Both the position numbers and the translations under genes were made by a program. From Pseudodesulfovibrio aespoeensis Aspo-2 (lineage in GTDB: Bacteria; Desulfobacterota; Desulfovibrionia; Desulfovibrionales; Desulfovibrionaceae), in NCBI RefSeq assembly GCF_000176915.2, contig NC_014844.1, positions 806,001 to 870,000 on the forward strand: a stretch of 64,000 nucleotides of DNA. Direction: 5' to 3'. This document shows positions 43,584 through 50,860 of this stretch, one piece after another. The notes under the pieces are model-generated. The model saw only the letters and a program-made list of their open reading frames with translations. It had not been told where the DNA came from and ran no database searches. How positions within the stretch are numbered: position 1 is the first letter of the stretch; the number at the start of each line of letters is the position of its first letter.

Positions 43584-44378
43584 ATGATGAAGGAGAGCAG
43601 CCCGGCAAGCCCACGCGAAGACACGCTGGTCATGGCCTACCTGCGCAGCTTCATGCGCTGCTACATGGCCGGGGCCGGGTTCAACACGCGCGGCATGCAG
43701 AACATCGGGCTGGTCTACGCCATGCAGCCAGGGCTTTCGGCCATCCACACCGATCCCAAAAAGTACCGGGCGGCCCTGAAACGGTATGTGCGCCACTTCC
43801 AGTCCCACCCCTTCTGGATGCCGTGTCTGGTGGGCATCTTTCTCAATGTGGAAAAGGCCGTCGCAGCGGGGCGGTTTCCCCCGGCCATGCTGTCCAAGGT
43901 CAAGGACACCACGGCCTACACCCTGTCCGCTCTGGGCGACTCGGTCTTTGCCGGGAGCCTGCTCATATTCTGGGCGCTGTTGACCATCTGTCTGCTGCTT
44001 TCCGGCCAGACCGCCGCGCCGCTGACGCTGGGCATCTGTTTTTTCATTGGGCTTCAGGTGTTCCGGGCGTATACCTTTGCCTGCGGCGCGCGTCAGGGGT
44101 TCCGGTTCCTGGAGCGGCTCAAGCGATGGGATCTGATCAACTGGGGGCGGCGGATCAAGTATGTCAACGCCGGGCTGCTCCTGTGGCTGTGGGCGCTCAT
44201 CTGGCCGCGCCCCTTTGACTGGTGGGAGTGGCTGGCCGGGACGGGCGCGCTGATGCTGTTCGCCCGGTTCGTGCGCACAGGGCTGCTGTCGCGCGTGCTG
44301 GCCGCGGCGGCCTTTGTGGCGGGCATCGAGGTTTTTCCCCGGTTCGAGCAGATGATCCGGGGATTTTTGAGCTTGTGA
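43584..44378 (+). CDS. PTS mannose-family IID component-like membrane protein
   Basis: This protein of about 264 residues resembles EIID of the mannose/fructose/sorbose PTS family. The N-terminal part has RCYMAGAGFNTRGMQNIGLVYAMQPGLSAIH and the HFQSHPFWMPCLVGIFLNVE pattern, followed by hydrophobic helices. Classical EIID works with EIIC as the sugar channel, but no EIIC or EIIB is adjacent. Instead HPr and enzyme I follow. In related sulfate reducers such sets are thought to be regulatory or relics; that is inference. The start is GTG 43581, ATG 43584 or ATG 43587. It lies 24 bp after bioY. Confidence 0.78.
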   Translation: MMKESSPASPREDTLVMAYLRSFMRCYMAGAGFNTRGMQNIGLVYAMQPGLSAIHTDPKKYRAALKRYVRHFQSHPFWMPCLVGIFLNVEKAVAAGRFPPAMLSKVKDTTAYTLSALGDSVFAGSLLIFWALLTICLLLSGQTAAPLTLGICFFIGLQVFRAYTFACGARQGFRFLERLKRWDLINWGRRIKYVNAGLLLWLWALIWPRPFDWWEWLAGTGALMLFARFVRTGLLSRVLAAAAFVAGIEVFPRFEQMIRGFLSL

Positions 44379-44428
44379 TTATTGGTACAATTCGACATAG
44401 AAAGATGTGTCTAACGAGCAGGTAGGTC

Positions 44429-44734
44429 ATGACCGAGACGAATCAGAGCATGGACGAGGGACAGGGCGATTTTCTCTCCCGGCAGGTGGTCGTTGCCAAC
44501 GAGCACGGGCTCCACGCCCGTCCCGCCGGGAAACTCGCCCAGCGCGCCCAGGGGTTTTCGGCGAATATACGCATCGTCCTTGATGGACAGGAGGTGGACG
44601 CCAAGTCCATCCTCGACGTGCTGACCCTGGCCGCAGGGCCTGGGGATGTCCTCGAAATCCGCGCCAGCGGCGACGACGCGGCCCAGGCTGTCGAAGCCCT
44701 GGAGAGACTGTTTCACCAAAGGTTCAGCGACTAG
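44429..44734 (+). CDS. ptsH: HPr phosphocarrier protein
   Basis: HPr passes phosphate from EI to EIIA proteins. The 101-residue protein has the active-site His29 in EHGLHARPAGKLAQRA and the conserved VDAKSILDVLTLAAGPGDVLEI region. The N-terminus is about 13 residues longer than in E. coli HPr. The gene abuts ptsI without spacing (stop followed directly by ATG). Confidence 0.94.
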   Translation: MTETNQSMDEGQGDFLSRQVVVANEHGLHARPAGKLAQRAQGFSANIRIVLDGQEVDAKSILDVLTLAAGPGDVLEIRASGDDAAQAVEALERLFHQRFSD

Positions 44735-46519
44735 ATGGCAGAAAAGATCCTCACGGGCATTCCGGTGGCCACCGGTATCGCCATCGGCAAGGCGTTTTTC
44801 GTCAACCGCAACCACAAGGCGCATCTGCCGCGGCACACCGTGGCCGCCCTGGCGGTTGAGGGCGAGACCGCGCGGCTGCACGACGCCTTTGTCGCCGTGG
44901 AGGCCGAGCTTTCCGCCATCCGCGAGCAGGTGCCCGCCGAGCTCAAGGACTACGGCCTGCTCATCGACACCCACATCCTCATGCTCAAGGATCCCAAGCT
45001 CTCCGGGGTGGCCGGGGAGTACATCCGCTCTCTGGGCCTCAACGCGGCCTGGGCGCTGGAAAAGGCCGTGTCCGACCAGGAGGTCGCCTTTGGCGCGGTG
45101 CATGATCCCTACATCCGCGAGCGGATGCAGGATGTACGCGTGGTGGCTGACAAGGTCCAGGCCAAGCTCATCGGGCGTGAAAACGACCTGACGGCCATAC
45201 CGGGTCGGGTCATCATCATGGCCCACGACCTGACCCCGGCGGATACCGTGGAGATCCAGGTCAGCCGGATCATGGGCTTTGCCACGGTGCGCGGCGGCAA
45301 GACCTCGCACACAGGCATCATGGCCCGCTCCATGGGCATCCCGGCCCTGGTGGGCGTGGAGCGGCTCGAAGATTTCGTGCACGACGGCGACCTGGTGATC
45401 ATCGACGGCCTGACCGGCAAGATCGTGGTCAACCCCACCGAGTCCGAGCTTGAGGACTACAACGAGCGCGCCGCCTATTTCGAGGACTACACCCGCAAGA
45501 TCAAGCGCGGCTGCCACCTGCCCGCCGAGACCTTTGACGGCTCCCGCGTCCAGGTGCTGGCCAACATCGAGCTGGTGGAGGAGATCGCCTCGGCGCTGGA
45601 CAACGGGGCCGAGGGCGTCGGCCTCTATCGCACCGAGTACGCCTACCTCAATCGCAAGGATCTGCCCACCGAGGACGAGCTGGCCGAAAAATACATCGAC
45701 CTCGCCGCCATCCTCTCCCCGCGCAAGGTGGTCTTCCGCACCCTGGACCTCGGCGCGGACAAGTTCATCTCCGCCTTTGGCGAACTCAACGAGACCAACC
45801 CGGCCATGGGGCTTCGGGCCATCCGCTTCTGCCTGCGCAACCCGCAGCTCTTCAAGAGCCAGCTGCGGGCCATCCTGCGCGCCTCGGCCTACGGCAATGT
45901 CTCGCTCATGTTCCCCATGATCTCCGGGGTCAAGGAGGTGCGTCAGGCCAAGGCGTGGCTGGCCCAGGCCAAGGCCGAGCTGCGCCGCGAGGGCGTGGAC
46001 TACAACCCGGACATGCCTGTCGGCATCATGATCGAGCTGCCCTCGGCTGCCATGATCGCCGAGTTCCTGGCCCACGAGGTGGATTTCTTCTCCATTGGCA
46101 CCAATGATCTGATCCAGTACTCCATCGGCGTGGACAGGACCAACCACCATGTGTCCTACCTCTACCAGCCGCTGCACCCGGCCACCCTGCGCACCATCAA
46201 GCTGGTGGTTGACGCCGCGCATCAGGCGGGCATAGAAGTCTCCCTGTGCGGCGAGGTGGCGAGCGACCCGTTCTGCGTGCCCATCCTGCTCGGCATGGGC
46301 ATCGACTCGATCTCCCTGACCCCGCAGGCCATCCCAGGCATCAAGCGCATCATCCGCCAGACCAACATGCACGACTGCCGCAAGCTCCTGCGCAAGGTGC
46401 TCGAATGCCGCACCGTCAGCCGCATCAACGGACTGGTCATGGACAACATCTTCAAGTCCTTTCCGGACGAGGTCACGTTCTTCTCGTCCCTGCTCGAAAA
46501 CGACGAATCGCCGTCCTAG
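44735..46519 (+). CDS. ptsI: PTS enzyme I (PEP-protein phosphotransferase)
   Basis: Enzyme I takes phosphate from PEP to HPr. The 594-residue protein has the phosphorylatable His in GGKTSHTGIMARSMGIPALVG (near residue 191), the PEP-binding barrel with FRTLDLGADKF, NPAMGLRAIRFCL, MFPMISGVKEV, GIMIELPSAAM, FFSIGTNDLIQYSIGVDR and the Cys of VSLCGEVASDP. All catalytic residues are intact. It is the third gene of the PTS set and is followed by smpB after 102 bp. Confidence 0.96.
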   Translation: MAEKILTGIPVATGIAIGKAFFVNRNHKAHLPRHTVAALAVEGETARLHDAFVAVEAELSAIREQVPAELKDYGLLIDTHILMLKDPKLSGVAGEYIRSLGLNAAWALEKAVSDQEVAFGAVHDPYIRERMQDVRVVADKVQAKLIGRENDLTAIPGRVIIMAHDLTPADTVEIQVSRIMGFATVRGGKTSHTGIMARSMGIPALVGVERLEDFVHDGDLVIIDGLTGKIVVNPTESELEDYNERAAYFEDYTRKIKRGCHLPAETFDGSRVQVLANIELVEEIASALDNGAEGVGLYRTEYAYLNRKDLPTEDELAEKYIDLAAILSPRKVVFRTLDLGADKFISAFGELNETNPAMGLRAIRFCLRNPQLFKSQLRAILRASAYGNVSLMFPMISGVKEVRQAKAWLAQAKAELRREGVDYNPDMPVGIMIELPSAAMIAEFLAHEVDFFSIGTNDLIQYSIGVDRTNHHVSYLYQPLHPATLRTIKLVVDAAHQAGIEVSLCGEVASDPFCVPILLGMGIDSISLTPQAIPGIKRIIRQTNMHDCRKLLRKVLECRTVSRINGLVMDNIFKSFPDEVTFFSSLLENDESPS

Positions 46520-46621
46520 ACCCAATACCCGCGCCGCCGCGCCCCACGGCCAGACGCGCACCCCCCGCCGCCACGCGCGACCGGGCCGGGGGCCATTCCC
46601 CCAAGGAACAGACGAACACCC

Positions 46622-47098
46622 ATGGCAAAAAAGAAATCGACCACCACGCCGGACACCATCGGCACCAACAAGCAGGCCAGACGCCTCTACGATATCCTCG
46701 AAACCTTTGAGGCGGGCATCTCCCTGCTCGGCAGCGAGGTCAAATCCCTGCGCGGCGGCCACGTCGCCTTCAAGGACGGCTATGTCCAGTTCCGCGACCA
46801 CTCCGCCTTCCTGGTGGGCGTGCATATCGCGCCCTACGAGAAGACCGGCGAATATGACCAGCACGATCCCGAAAGGCCGCGCCAATTGCTCCTGCACAAG
46901 CGGGAAATCCTCGTGCTCAAGGCCAAGTCGGACCAAAAGGGCCTGACCGTCATCCCCATGAAAATGTACTTCAGCCGGGGCAAGATCAAGGTGCTCATCG
47001 GCCTTGGCAAGGGCAAAAACGTCCACTCCCGCAAGCAGGACCTCAAAGACCGCGACATCGCCCGCGACACCGCCCGCCAACTGGCCGACCACAGATAG
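46622..47098 (+). CDS. smpB: SsrA-binding protein SmpB
   Basis: SmpB brings tmRNA to stalled ribosomes. The 158-residue protein has the OB-fold core [34 protein letters not shown]-type [19 protein letters not shown] and the basic C-terminal tail [14 protein letters not shown]. No tmRNA (ssrA) gene was found in the following 500 bp. The preceding 100 bp are Pro/Arg-rich non-coding sequence with an AAGGAAC site. Confidence 0.95.
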   Translation: MAKKKSTTTPDTIGTNKQARRLYDILETFEAGISLLGSEVKSLRGGHVAFKDGYVQFRDHSAFLVGVHIAPYEKTGEYDQHDPERPRQLLLHKREILVLKAKSDQKGLTVIPMKMYFSRGKIKVLIGLGKGKNVHSRKQDLKDRDIARDTARQLADHR

Positions 47099-47615
47099 CG
47101 GGGTGGGGTGAGGGGTTCCGGGGGGAGAGCATGTGGAGACAGCCGCCACCTTGTGTGGGACTGTCGGTACTTGCCTTCATTTTTCAACGGACTGCGGCTG
47201 TCTGGCCACAGTCCGTTGGTGTTTGTGTGTCACTGCCGTGTGTGAATCCGTCAGGCAACCTGGGGGATTTGCGCCTTATAGATGGTCATGGCGTCCCGTT
47301 CCTCTGGCGTACGGGCTTGCGGTCCCTGTTTTTGAAGGCCTTCAGTTCCACAGCGCGCTCCTCAGAGTTGACCCGCTCCCATTTCAGCCGATGCGCCTCG
47401 ACGCTTCGAGCCATGGCCTTGCGCAGTCCAGCTCAACCAATGATTGTAAAAGTTGAGAAGGTTTTCTTCCAAACCTCTTTTTGTGGGATATACAAAGGAA
47501 TATACAAATGATATCAAGTGCATGAAGCTCGTTTTGGCGGGAGGATGAATAAGGTATTGTGTCCTCCCTGGTTCTTGGTGAATCTTGCAAATACGTATGC
47601 TCTCAGGAGGCTGAT
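47099..47615. other. 517-bp gap with a hairpin and minus-strand coding remnant
   Basis: No intact gene was found. A 9-bp inverted repeat (AACGGACTG / CAGTCCGTT) lies at about 47185-47216. Further on, the minus strand can be read as MARSVEAHRLKWERVNSEER and AVELKAFKNRD, and after a one-base shift as ARTPEERDAMTIYKAQIPQV. This looks like a frameshifted fragment of a helical protein. The second half is AT-rich and leads into the M15 peptidase gene. It may be a decayed insertion next to smpB; no attachment site was identified. Confidence 0.35.
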
Positions 47616-48257
47616 ATGATGAAGAATTTTATAAAATTTACAGTGTTGTGCGTCTTGGCAGCACTCTCTGTTGTGTTGGGCAGTGCCCTGGTATTTGCCG
47701 AAGAGACGCCTATTGTAGATTCGGATATGACCTTTGCCGAGGCTGTGCAAAACATGCCCATGGCAGCGCCGAAAAACATTATGGAATCGCTCGAACTGGT
47801 GAGGGTTCACTATTTTTCTCTTGACGGAAAACTGCACCAGGGCCAAATCCTGGTACATCGGGAACTTGTTGATGAAGTGCAGGAGTTTTTTCGGCTGGCG
47901 CGAGAACACCGTTTTCCAATTTACTCGGTTATCCCTATTTCGTCTCCCAGATTTGACTGGAGTGACGATAAAAGCATGCAGGCCAACAATTCATCAGGGT
48001 TCAACTATCGTCTCATAGCAGGCAAGGATGTGCTTTCAAAACATGCTTATGGCCGCGCCATCGACATTAATCCGCAACTCAATCCGTACATCCTTAACGG
48101 CGTGAGTCAGCCAGCCGGAGCCGTGTACGAGCCTGGAAAGCCTGGAGTGTTCACCAGCGATTCCCCGCTGGTGGTCTATCTCAGGAAACAAGGTTGGAGT
48201 TGGGGCGGCGATTGGGTGGCACCCCGTCCTCAGGACAATCATCATTTCCAGAAGTAG
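47616..48257 (+). CDS. secreted M15-family D,D-carboxypeptidase-like protein
   Basis: This 213-residue protein has an N-terminal signal peptide (FIKFTVLCVLAALSVVLGSALVFA). The C-terminal domain has the zinc-binding pattern of M15 peptidases: SKHAYGRAIDINPQLNPY (HxxxxxxD) and WGGDWVAPRPQDNHHFQ (the GGDW...DxHH end). Such enzymes cut peptidoglycan stem peptides in the periplasm. The start ATG at 47616 follows AGGAGG. Base composition is more AT-rich than its neighbours, which suggests horizontal origin. It is a lone gene. Confidence 0.85.
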   Translation: MMKNFIKFTVLCVLAALSVVLGSALVFAEETPIVDSDMTFAEAVQNMPMAAPKNIMESLELVRVHYFSLDGKLHQGQILVHRELVDEVQEFFRLAREHRFPIYSVIPISSPRFDWSDDKSMQANNSSGFNYRLIAGKDVLSKHAYGRAIDINPQLNPYILNGVSQPAGAVYEPGKPGVFTSDSPLVVYLRKQGWSWGGDWVAPRPQDNHHFQK

Positions 48258-48514
48258 ACACGTCGCGGAATTGGGGAACACGGAAAGTTTTCCCCCGGCT
48301 CCCCTCTCAAAACTTGGTGGGGCTACGCCGCCTGGAAGGGCAAACGGCAAGGACGGGCTTGATGGCGGCGCAGGGGGCTGCCGTCAGCACGAGGCGCGCC
48401 TCTTTTTGTCCACATTTCCTGAAAAAAGCTCTGCCTTTCCGCGCATCCGCGCCCTCTCCGCCGCTGTCCGAATTTTCGCGTCCTCCTGCCTCGCCTTGCG
48501 GCGGAGCGCCAACA
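48258..48514. other. non-coding spacer
   Basis: No supported gene lies between the peptidase and the repeat element. Short Pro/Gly/Arg-rich open frames on both strands lack ribosome-binding sites. A GGAAAGTTTTCCCCC tract resembles the hairpin sequence seen before valS but is not a good stem here. Confidence 0.4.
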
Positions 48515-48571
48515 AGTTTTGGAGAGTCCAGAGAACCTTTTCCAAAAGGTTCTCTGGCCGCCGGAGGCATG
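48515..48571. repeat. dispersed hairpin element, copy B, downstream of the sigma54 activator
   Basis: This is the second copy of the element at 15910-15970. The stem at 48528-48557 is a perfect 14-bp inverted repeat (CCAGAGAACCTTTT / AAAAGGTTCTCTGG), flanked by AACAAGTTTTGGAGAGT on one side and GGCCGCCGGAGGCA on the other. It begins 11 bp beyond the stop codon of the minus-strand activator gene, so in that orientation it probably serves as its transcription terminator. In copy A the same strand carries a ribosome-binding site. Confidence 0.75.
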
Positions 48572-48581
48572 AAGCGGCGGG

Positions 48582-49988
48582 TCAGGGCCTGGCTATGTTG
48601 TGGAGTTTGATCAGGGTATAGAGCCGGGCGCGGGAGAGGCCGGAGAGGGCGCAGGCGCGGCGGATGTCGCCGTTGGCCAGGTCCATCAGGCGCGCCAGGT
48701 AGTGCTGTTCGATGTGTGCGATCTGGTCGGCGCGGTATGTCTTGAGGTCCGGGAAGTGTTCGCGCTCGCCCATGGCGATGTCGTGGCCGGTTTCTGCCGG
48801 GTGCGGGTCTTCCATGGCGCGCCGGGCCACCCGCGAGCGGATCATCCGGGGCAGGTGGCGGGGATAGAGGATGTTCTCCCGTCCCGCCTTGTTGATGGCC
48901 TGCTCGATGGTGTTCATCAGTTCGCGGATGTTGCCGGGCCAGTCGTACTGCATGAGCGCGCCGAGGAAATCCGGCGAGAAGCCTTTGCTTTCCACCCGGA
49001 GCCGTTGGCAGTGCCGCCGGATGAAGTGGCAGGTCAGCTCGTTGATGTCTTCGGAGATGTCTCTGAGCGGCGGCAGCTGGAGGCGGGTGCCGTGCAGGCG
49101 GTAGAAGAGGTCGCGTCTGAAGTCGCCGCTGGCGACCATGGCTTCCAGGTCGCGGTTGGTGGCTGAGAGCAGCCTGAAATCGCTCACGATCTCTGTTGTC
49201 GCCCCCACCGGCCTGAAGCTGCGGCCCTCCAGGACGCGCAGGAACACGCGCTGGATGGGCAGCGGCAGCTCGCCGACCTCGTCCAGGAACAGCGTGCCGC
49301 CGTCGGCCTGCCTGACCAGACCGATGGCATGGGTGTCCGCGCTGGTGAAGGCTCCCCGCTCGTGGCCGAAGAGCAGGCTTTCGGCCAGGGTATCGGGCAG
49401 GGCCGCACAATCCACCACCACGAACGATTTCTTTCGGCGCGGGCTGTTCTCGTGGATGGCTCTGGCAAAGAGCTCCTTGCCTGTGCCGGTTTCGCCGATG
49501 ATCAGGACGTTGCTTTCCGAGGCAGCGGCCATGGCCACGCTGTCCAGGGCGGATTGCAGCGAACGGCTGTTGCCCACGATGCCGCCCCGGCGCAGCGACA
49601 CGGGCGGGCGGGCCGACCGCCGTTCCTGCTGATAGTCCGTGATCCGGCTGATGAGGACTGTCAGCCGCTGGATGTTGGGCGGCTTGGTCAGGTAGTCCCA
49701 GGCCCCGTCGCGGATGGTGCGCTCGGCTGTGTCCGGATCCCTGTTGCGCGAGACGAAGATGATCTCGGGAAAGGACGGAATTTCGCGGATGGTGGCGAGA
49801 CAGTCGAGGCTGTCCCTGTCCGAGAGGTCGTCGCCGAGCAGGACCACCCGGTAGTCGCCTGTGTGCAGCATGCCCATGGCGCGGGCCAGGGAATTGCAAC
49901 AGGCTGCCGACAGGTTGTGCCGGGCAAGGTCCTGTTCCAACCGGGCGGTGTAGGCGGTGTCGCCGTCAATGATCAGGATGTCGGACAC
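48582..49988 (-). CDS. sigma54-dependent activator with degenerate receiver domain
   Basis: This 468-residue NtrC-type regulator has an N-terminal receiver (1-118), an AAA+ domain (about 138-375) and a C-terminal Fis-type helix-turn-helix (IRRACALSGLSRARLYTLIK). The AAA+ domain shows the Walker A GETGTGKELFARAI, the Walker B-like GGTLFLDEVGELPLP, and the sigma54-contact loop as GAFTSA instead of GAFTGA. In the receiver the acidic cluster is only partly kept (IIDGD). A gap-free alignment puts Gly52 at the phospho-acceptor position (VVLLGDDLSDRDSL), although Asp53 follows. The Lys of LTKPP is present. The start is GTG with GAGGAG upstream. It lies upstream of and divergent from the Hdr operon and is its probable regulator. 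Confidence 0.9.
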   Translation of the reverse strand: MSDILIIDGDTAYTARLEQDLARHNLSAACCNSLARAMGMLHTGDYRVVLLGDDLSDRDSLDCLATIREIPSFPEIIFVSRNRDPDTAERTIRDGAWDYLTKPPNIQRLTVLISRITDYQQERRSARPPVSLRRGGIVGNSRSLQSALDSVAMAAASESNVLIIGETGTGKELFARAIHENSPRRKKSFVVVDCAALPDTLAESLLFGHERGAFTSADTHAIGLVRQADGGTLFLDEVGELPLPIQRVFLRVLEGRSFRPVGATTEIVSDFRLLSATNRDLEAMVASGDFRRDLFYRLHGTRLQLPPLRDISEDINELTCHFIRRHCQRLRVESKGFSPDFLGALMQYDWPGNIRELMNTIEQAINKAGRENILYPRHLPRMIRSRVARRAMEDPHPAETGHDIAMGEREHFPDLKTYRADQIAHIEQHYLARLMDLANGDIRRACALSGLSRARLYTLIKLHNIARP

Positions 49989-50019
49989 GGGCCACGCTCC
50001 TCGGACTATTCCGATACGC

Positions 50020-50049
50020 TTTATAGCACAATTCTGTCGTTTTGTTCAA
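50020..50049 (-). promoter_or_regulatory. sigma70-type promoter of the activator gene
   Basis: On the minus strand TTGAAC (50049-50044) and TATAAA (50025-50020) are separated by 18 bp. The predicted start point is about 25 bp before the GTG start codon. Confidence 0.6.
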
Positions 50050-50109
50050 TCGCTCCCCATGGCTGAATTCATGGAAGAAACCAGATTATAACGCGGATTC
50101 CGTCACTAT

Positions 50110-50128
50110 TGTCCTGCCGGACAGGACA
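50110..50128. promoter_or_regulatory. 19-bp palindrome, candidate activator site 1
   Basis: TGTCCTG-CCGGA-CAGGACA is a perfect 7-bp inverted repeat with a 5-base centre. Two related copies lie at 50233-50270. It is the best copy and lies just upstream of the activator's own promoter. Confidence 0.65.
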
Positions 50129-50232
50129 GAGGTGGCCCGCGTCTGGCCGTCCGGCGAGGAGAGCCCTGACCACGCCAACCGCTCAGTTGCGTTCTCCATT
50201 GTCATGACGGGACTCTCCTGAACAGATTCCAA

Positions 50233-50270
50233 TGTCTTGCCGAACGGGACTGGTCTTGCCAGACAGGACG
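50233..50270. promoter_or_regulatory. two abutting 19-bp palindromes, candidate upstream activating sequences
   Basis: TGTCTTG-CCGAA-CGGGACT (50233-50251) is followed directly by GGTCTTG-CCAGA-CAGGACG (50252-50270). Both follow the pattern of site 1. They lie about 90-125 bp upstream of a -24/-12-like sequence, a typical distance for sigma54 enhancers. Confidence 0.6.
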
Positions 50271-50356
50271 AAATCTTCTTGTTTTGCAGGTGTTTCAATC
50301 TGCCATCCCGTCGCCTCCCGCATATAATCCGTCCATTTCCCTGCGTTTATCCGCTT

Positions 50357-50372
50357 CGGCACGCAACTTGTT
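50357..50372 (+). promoter_or_regulatory. candidate sigma54 (-24/-12) promoter of the Hdr operon
   Basis: CGGCACG-CAAC-TTGTT matches the consensus TGGCACG-N4-TTGCA/T except for the first base and the -12 C. The spacing between the GG and the -12 element is correct. A second partial match at 50423-50439 (GAGGTGACATGCCTTGC) has the GC but one extra base of spacing. Confidence 0.4.
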
Positions 50373-50569
50373 ATTGAGAGCATGAGACATCTCGGAGGCG
50401 CTGGTGAGCAGTCGTGGCTGAGAGGTGACATGCCTTGCAAATACAGACTGTTGAAGAGGATGTGGACATGGCGTGACCGGTTGCTCGCGCATCGGGTCCG
50501 CTCTCCATCTCTCCAGGAGGGCAGCCGGGACGGAAGACAGGGGGGGACAGCGGCAAGGAGGTATGGCGG

Positions 50570-50839
50570 ATGAAGCGCAAATGGGATCCCAAGACAAAGG
50601 CGAGGATCGTGCTGGAGGGTCTTTCCGGGGGATGCATCAACGACCTTTGCCGCGCGCACGATCTGCGCCCCGGACAATACTACAAGTGGCGCGGGTTTTT
50701 TTTGGAAAACTGCCACCAGGTCTTCGAGCGGCAGTCCGGCCCCCAGACCGAGGCCGATCTGGCCTCCGAGAATGAAAAGCTCAAGCGGCTGGTGGGCGAG
50801 CTGACCCTGGAGTTGAACAACGGCAGAACCATTCGCTGA
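50570..50839 (+). CDS. orphan IS3/IS911 OrfA-like helix-turn-helix protein
   Basis: This 89-residue protein has the Tnp_8-type helix-turn-helix of IS3-family OrfA (MKRKWDPKTKARIVLEGLSG, then CINDLCRAHDLRPGQYYKWR) and a C-terminal leucine-zipper-like helix (LASENEKLKRLVGELTLEL). No orfB, terminal inverted repeats or target duplication accompany it. It has a good ribosome-binding site (AAGGAGG) and is spaced like a first operon gene, 21 bp before hdrA. It could be a domesticated DNA-binding protein or the leftover of an insertion. Confidence 0.8.
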   Translation: MKRKWDPKTKARIVLEGLSGGCINDLCRAHDLRPGQYYKWRGFFLENCHQVFERQSGPQTEADLASENEKLKRLVGELTLELNNGRTIR

Positions 50840-50860
50840 CCATGCGAGGAGGAGCGGGCC

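Noticed and set aside
47099-47300. Possible tmRNA gene after smpB
   Set aside because: No tRNA-like ends or tag-coding sequence could be matched.
48271-48621. Plus-strand ORF across hairpin element copy B
   Set aside because: Low-complexity Arg/Gly/Pro product that translates the repeat and runs antisense into the activator gene.
50086-50205. 39-codon minus-strand ORF with an AGGAG site upstream of the activator gene
   Set aside because: It overlaps palindrome site 1, has no recognisable product, and such a short ORF with one SD-like match is expected by chance.
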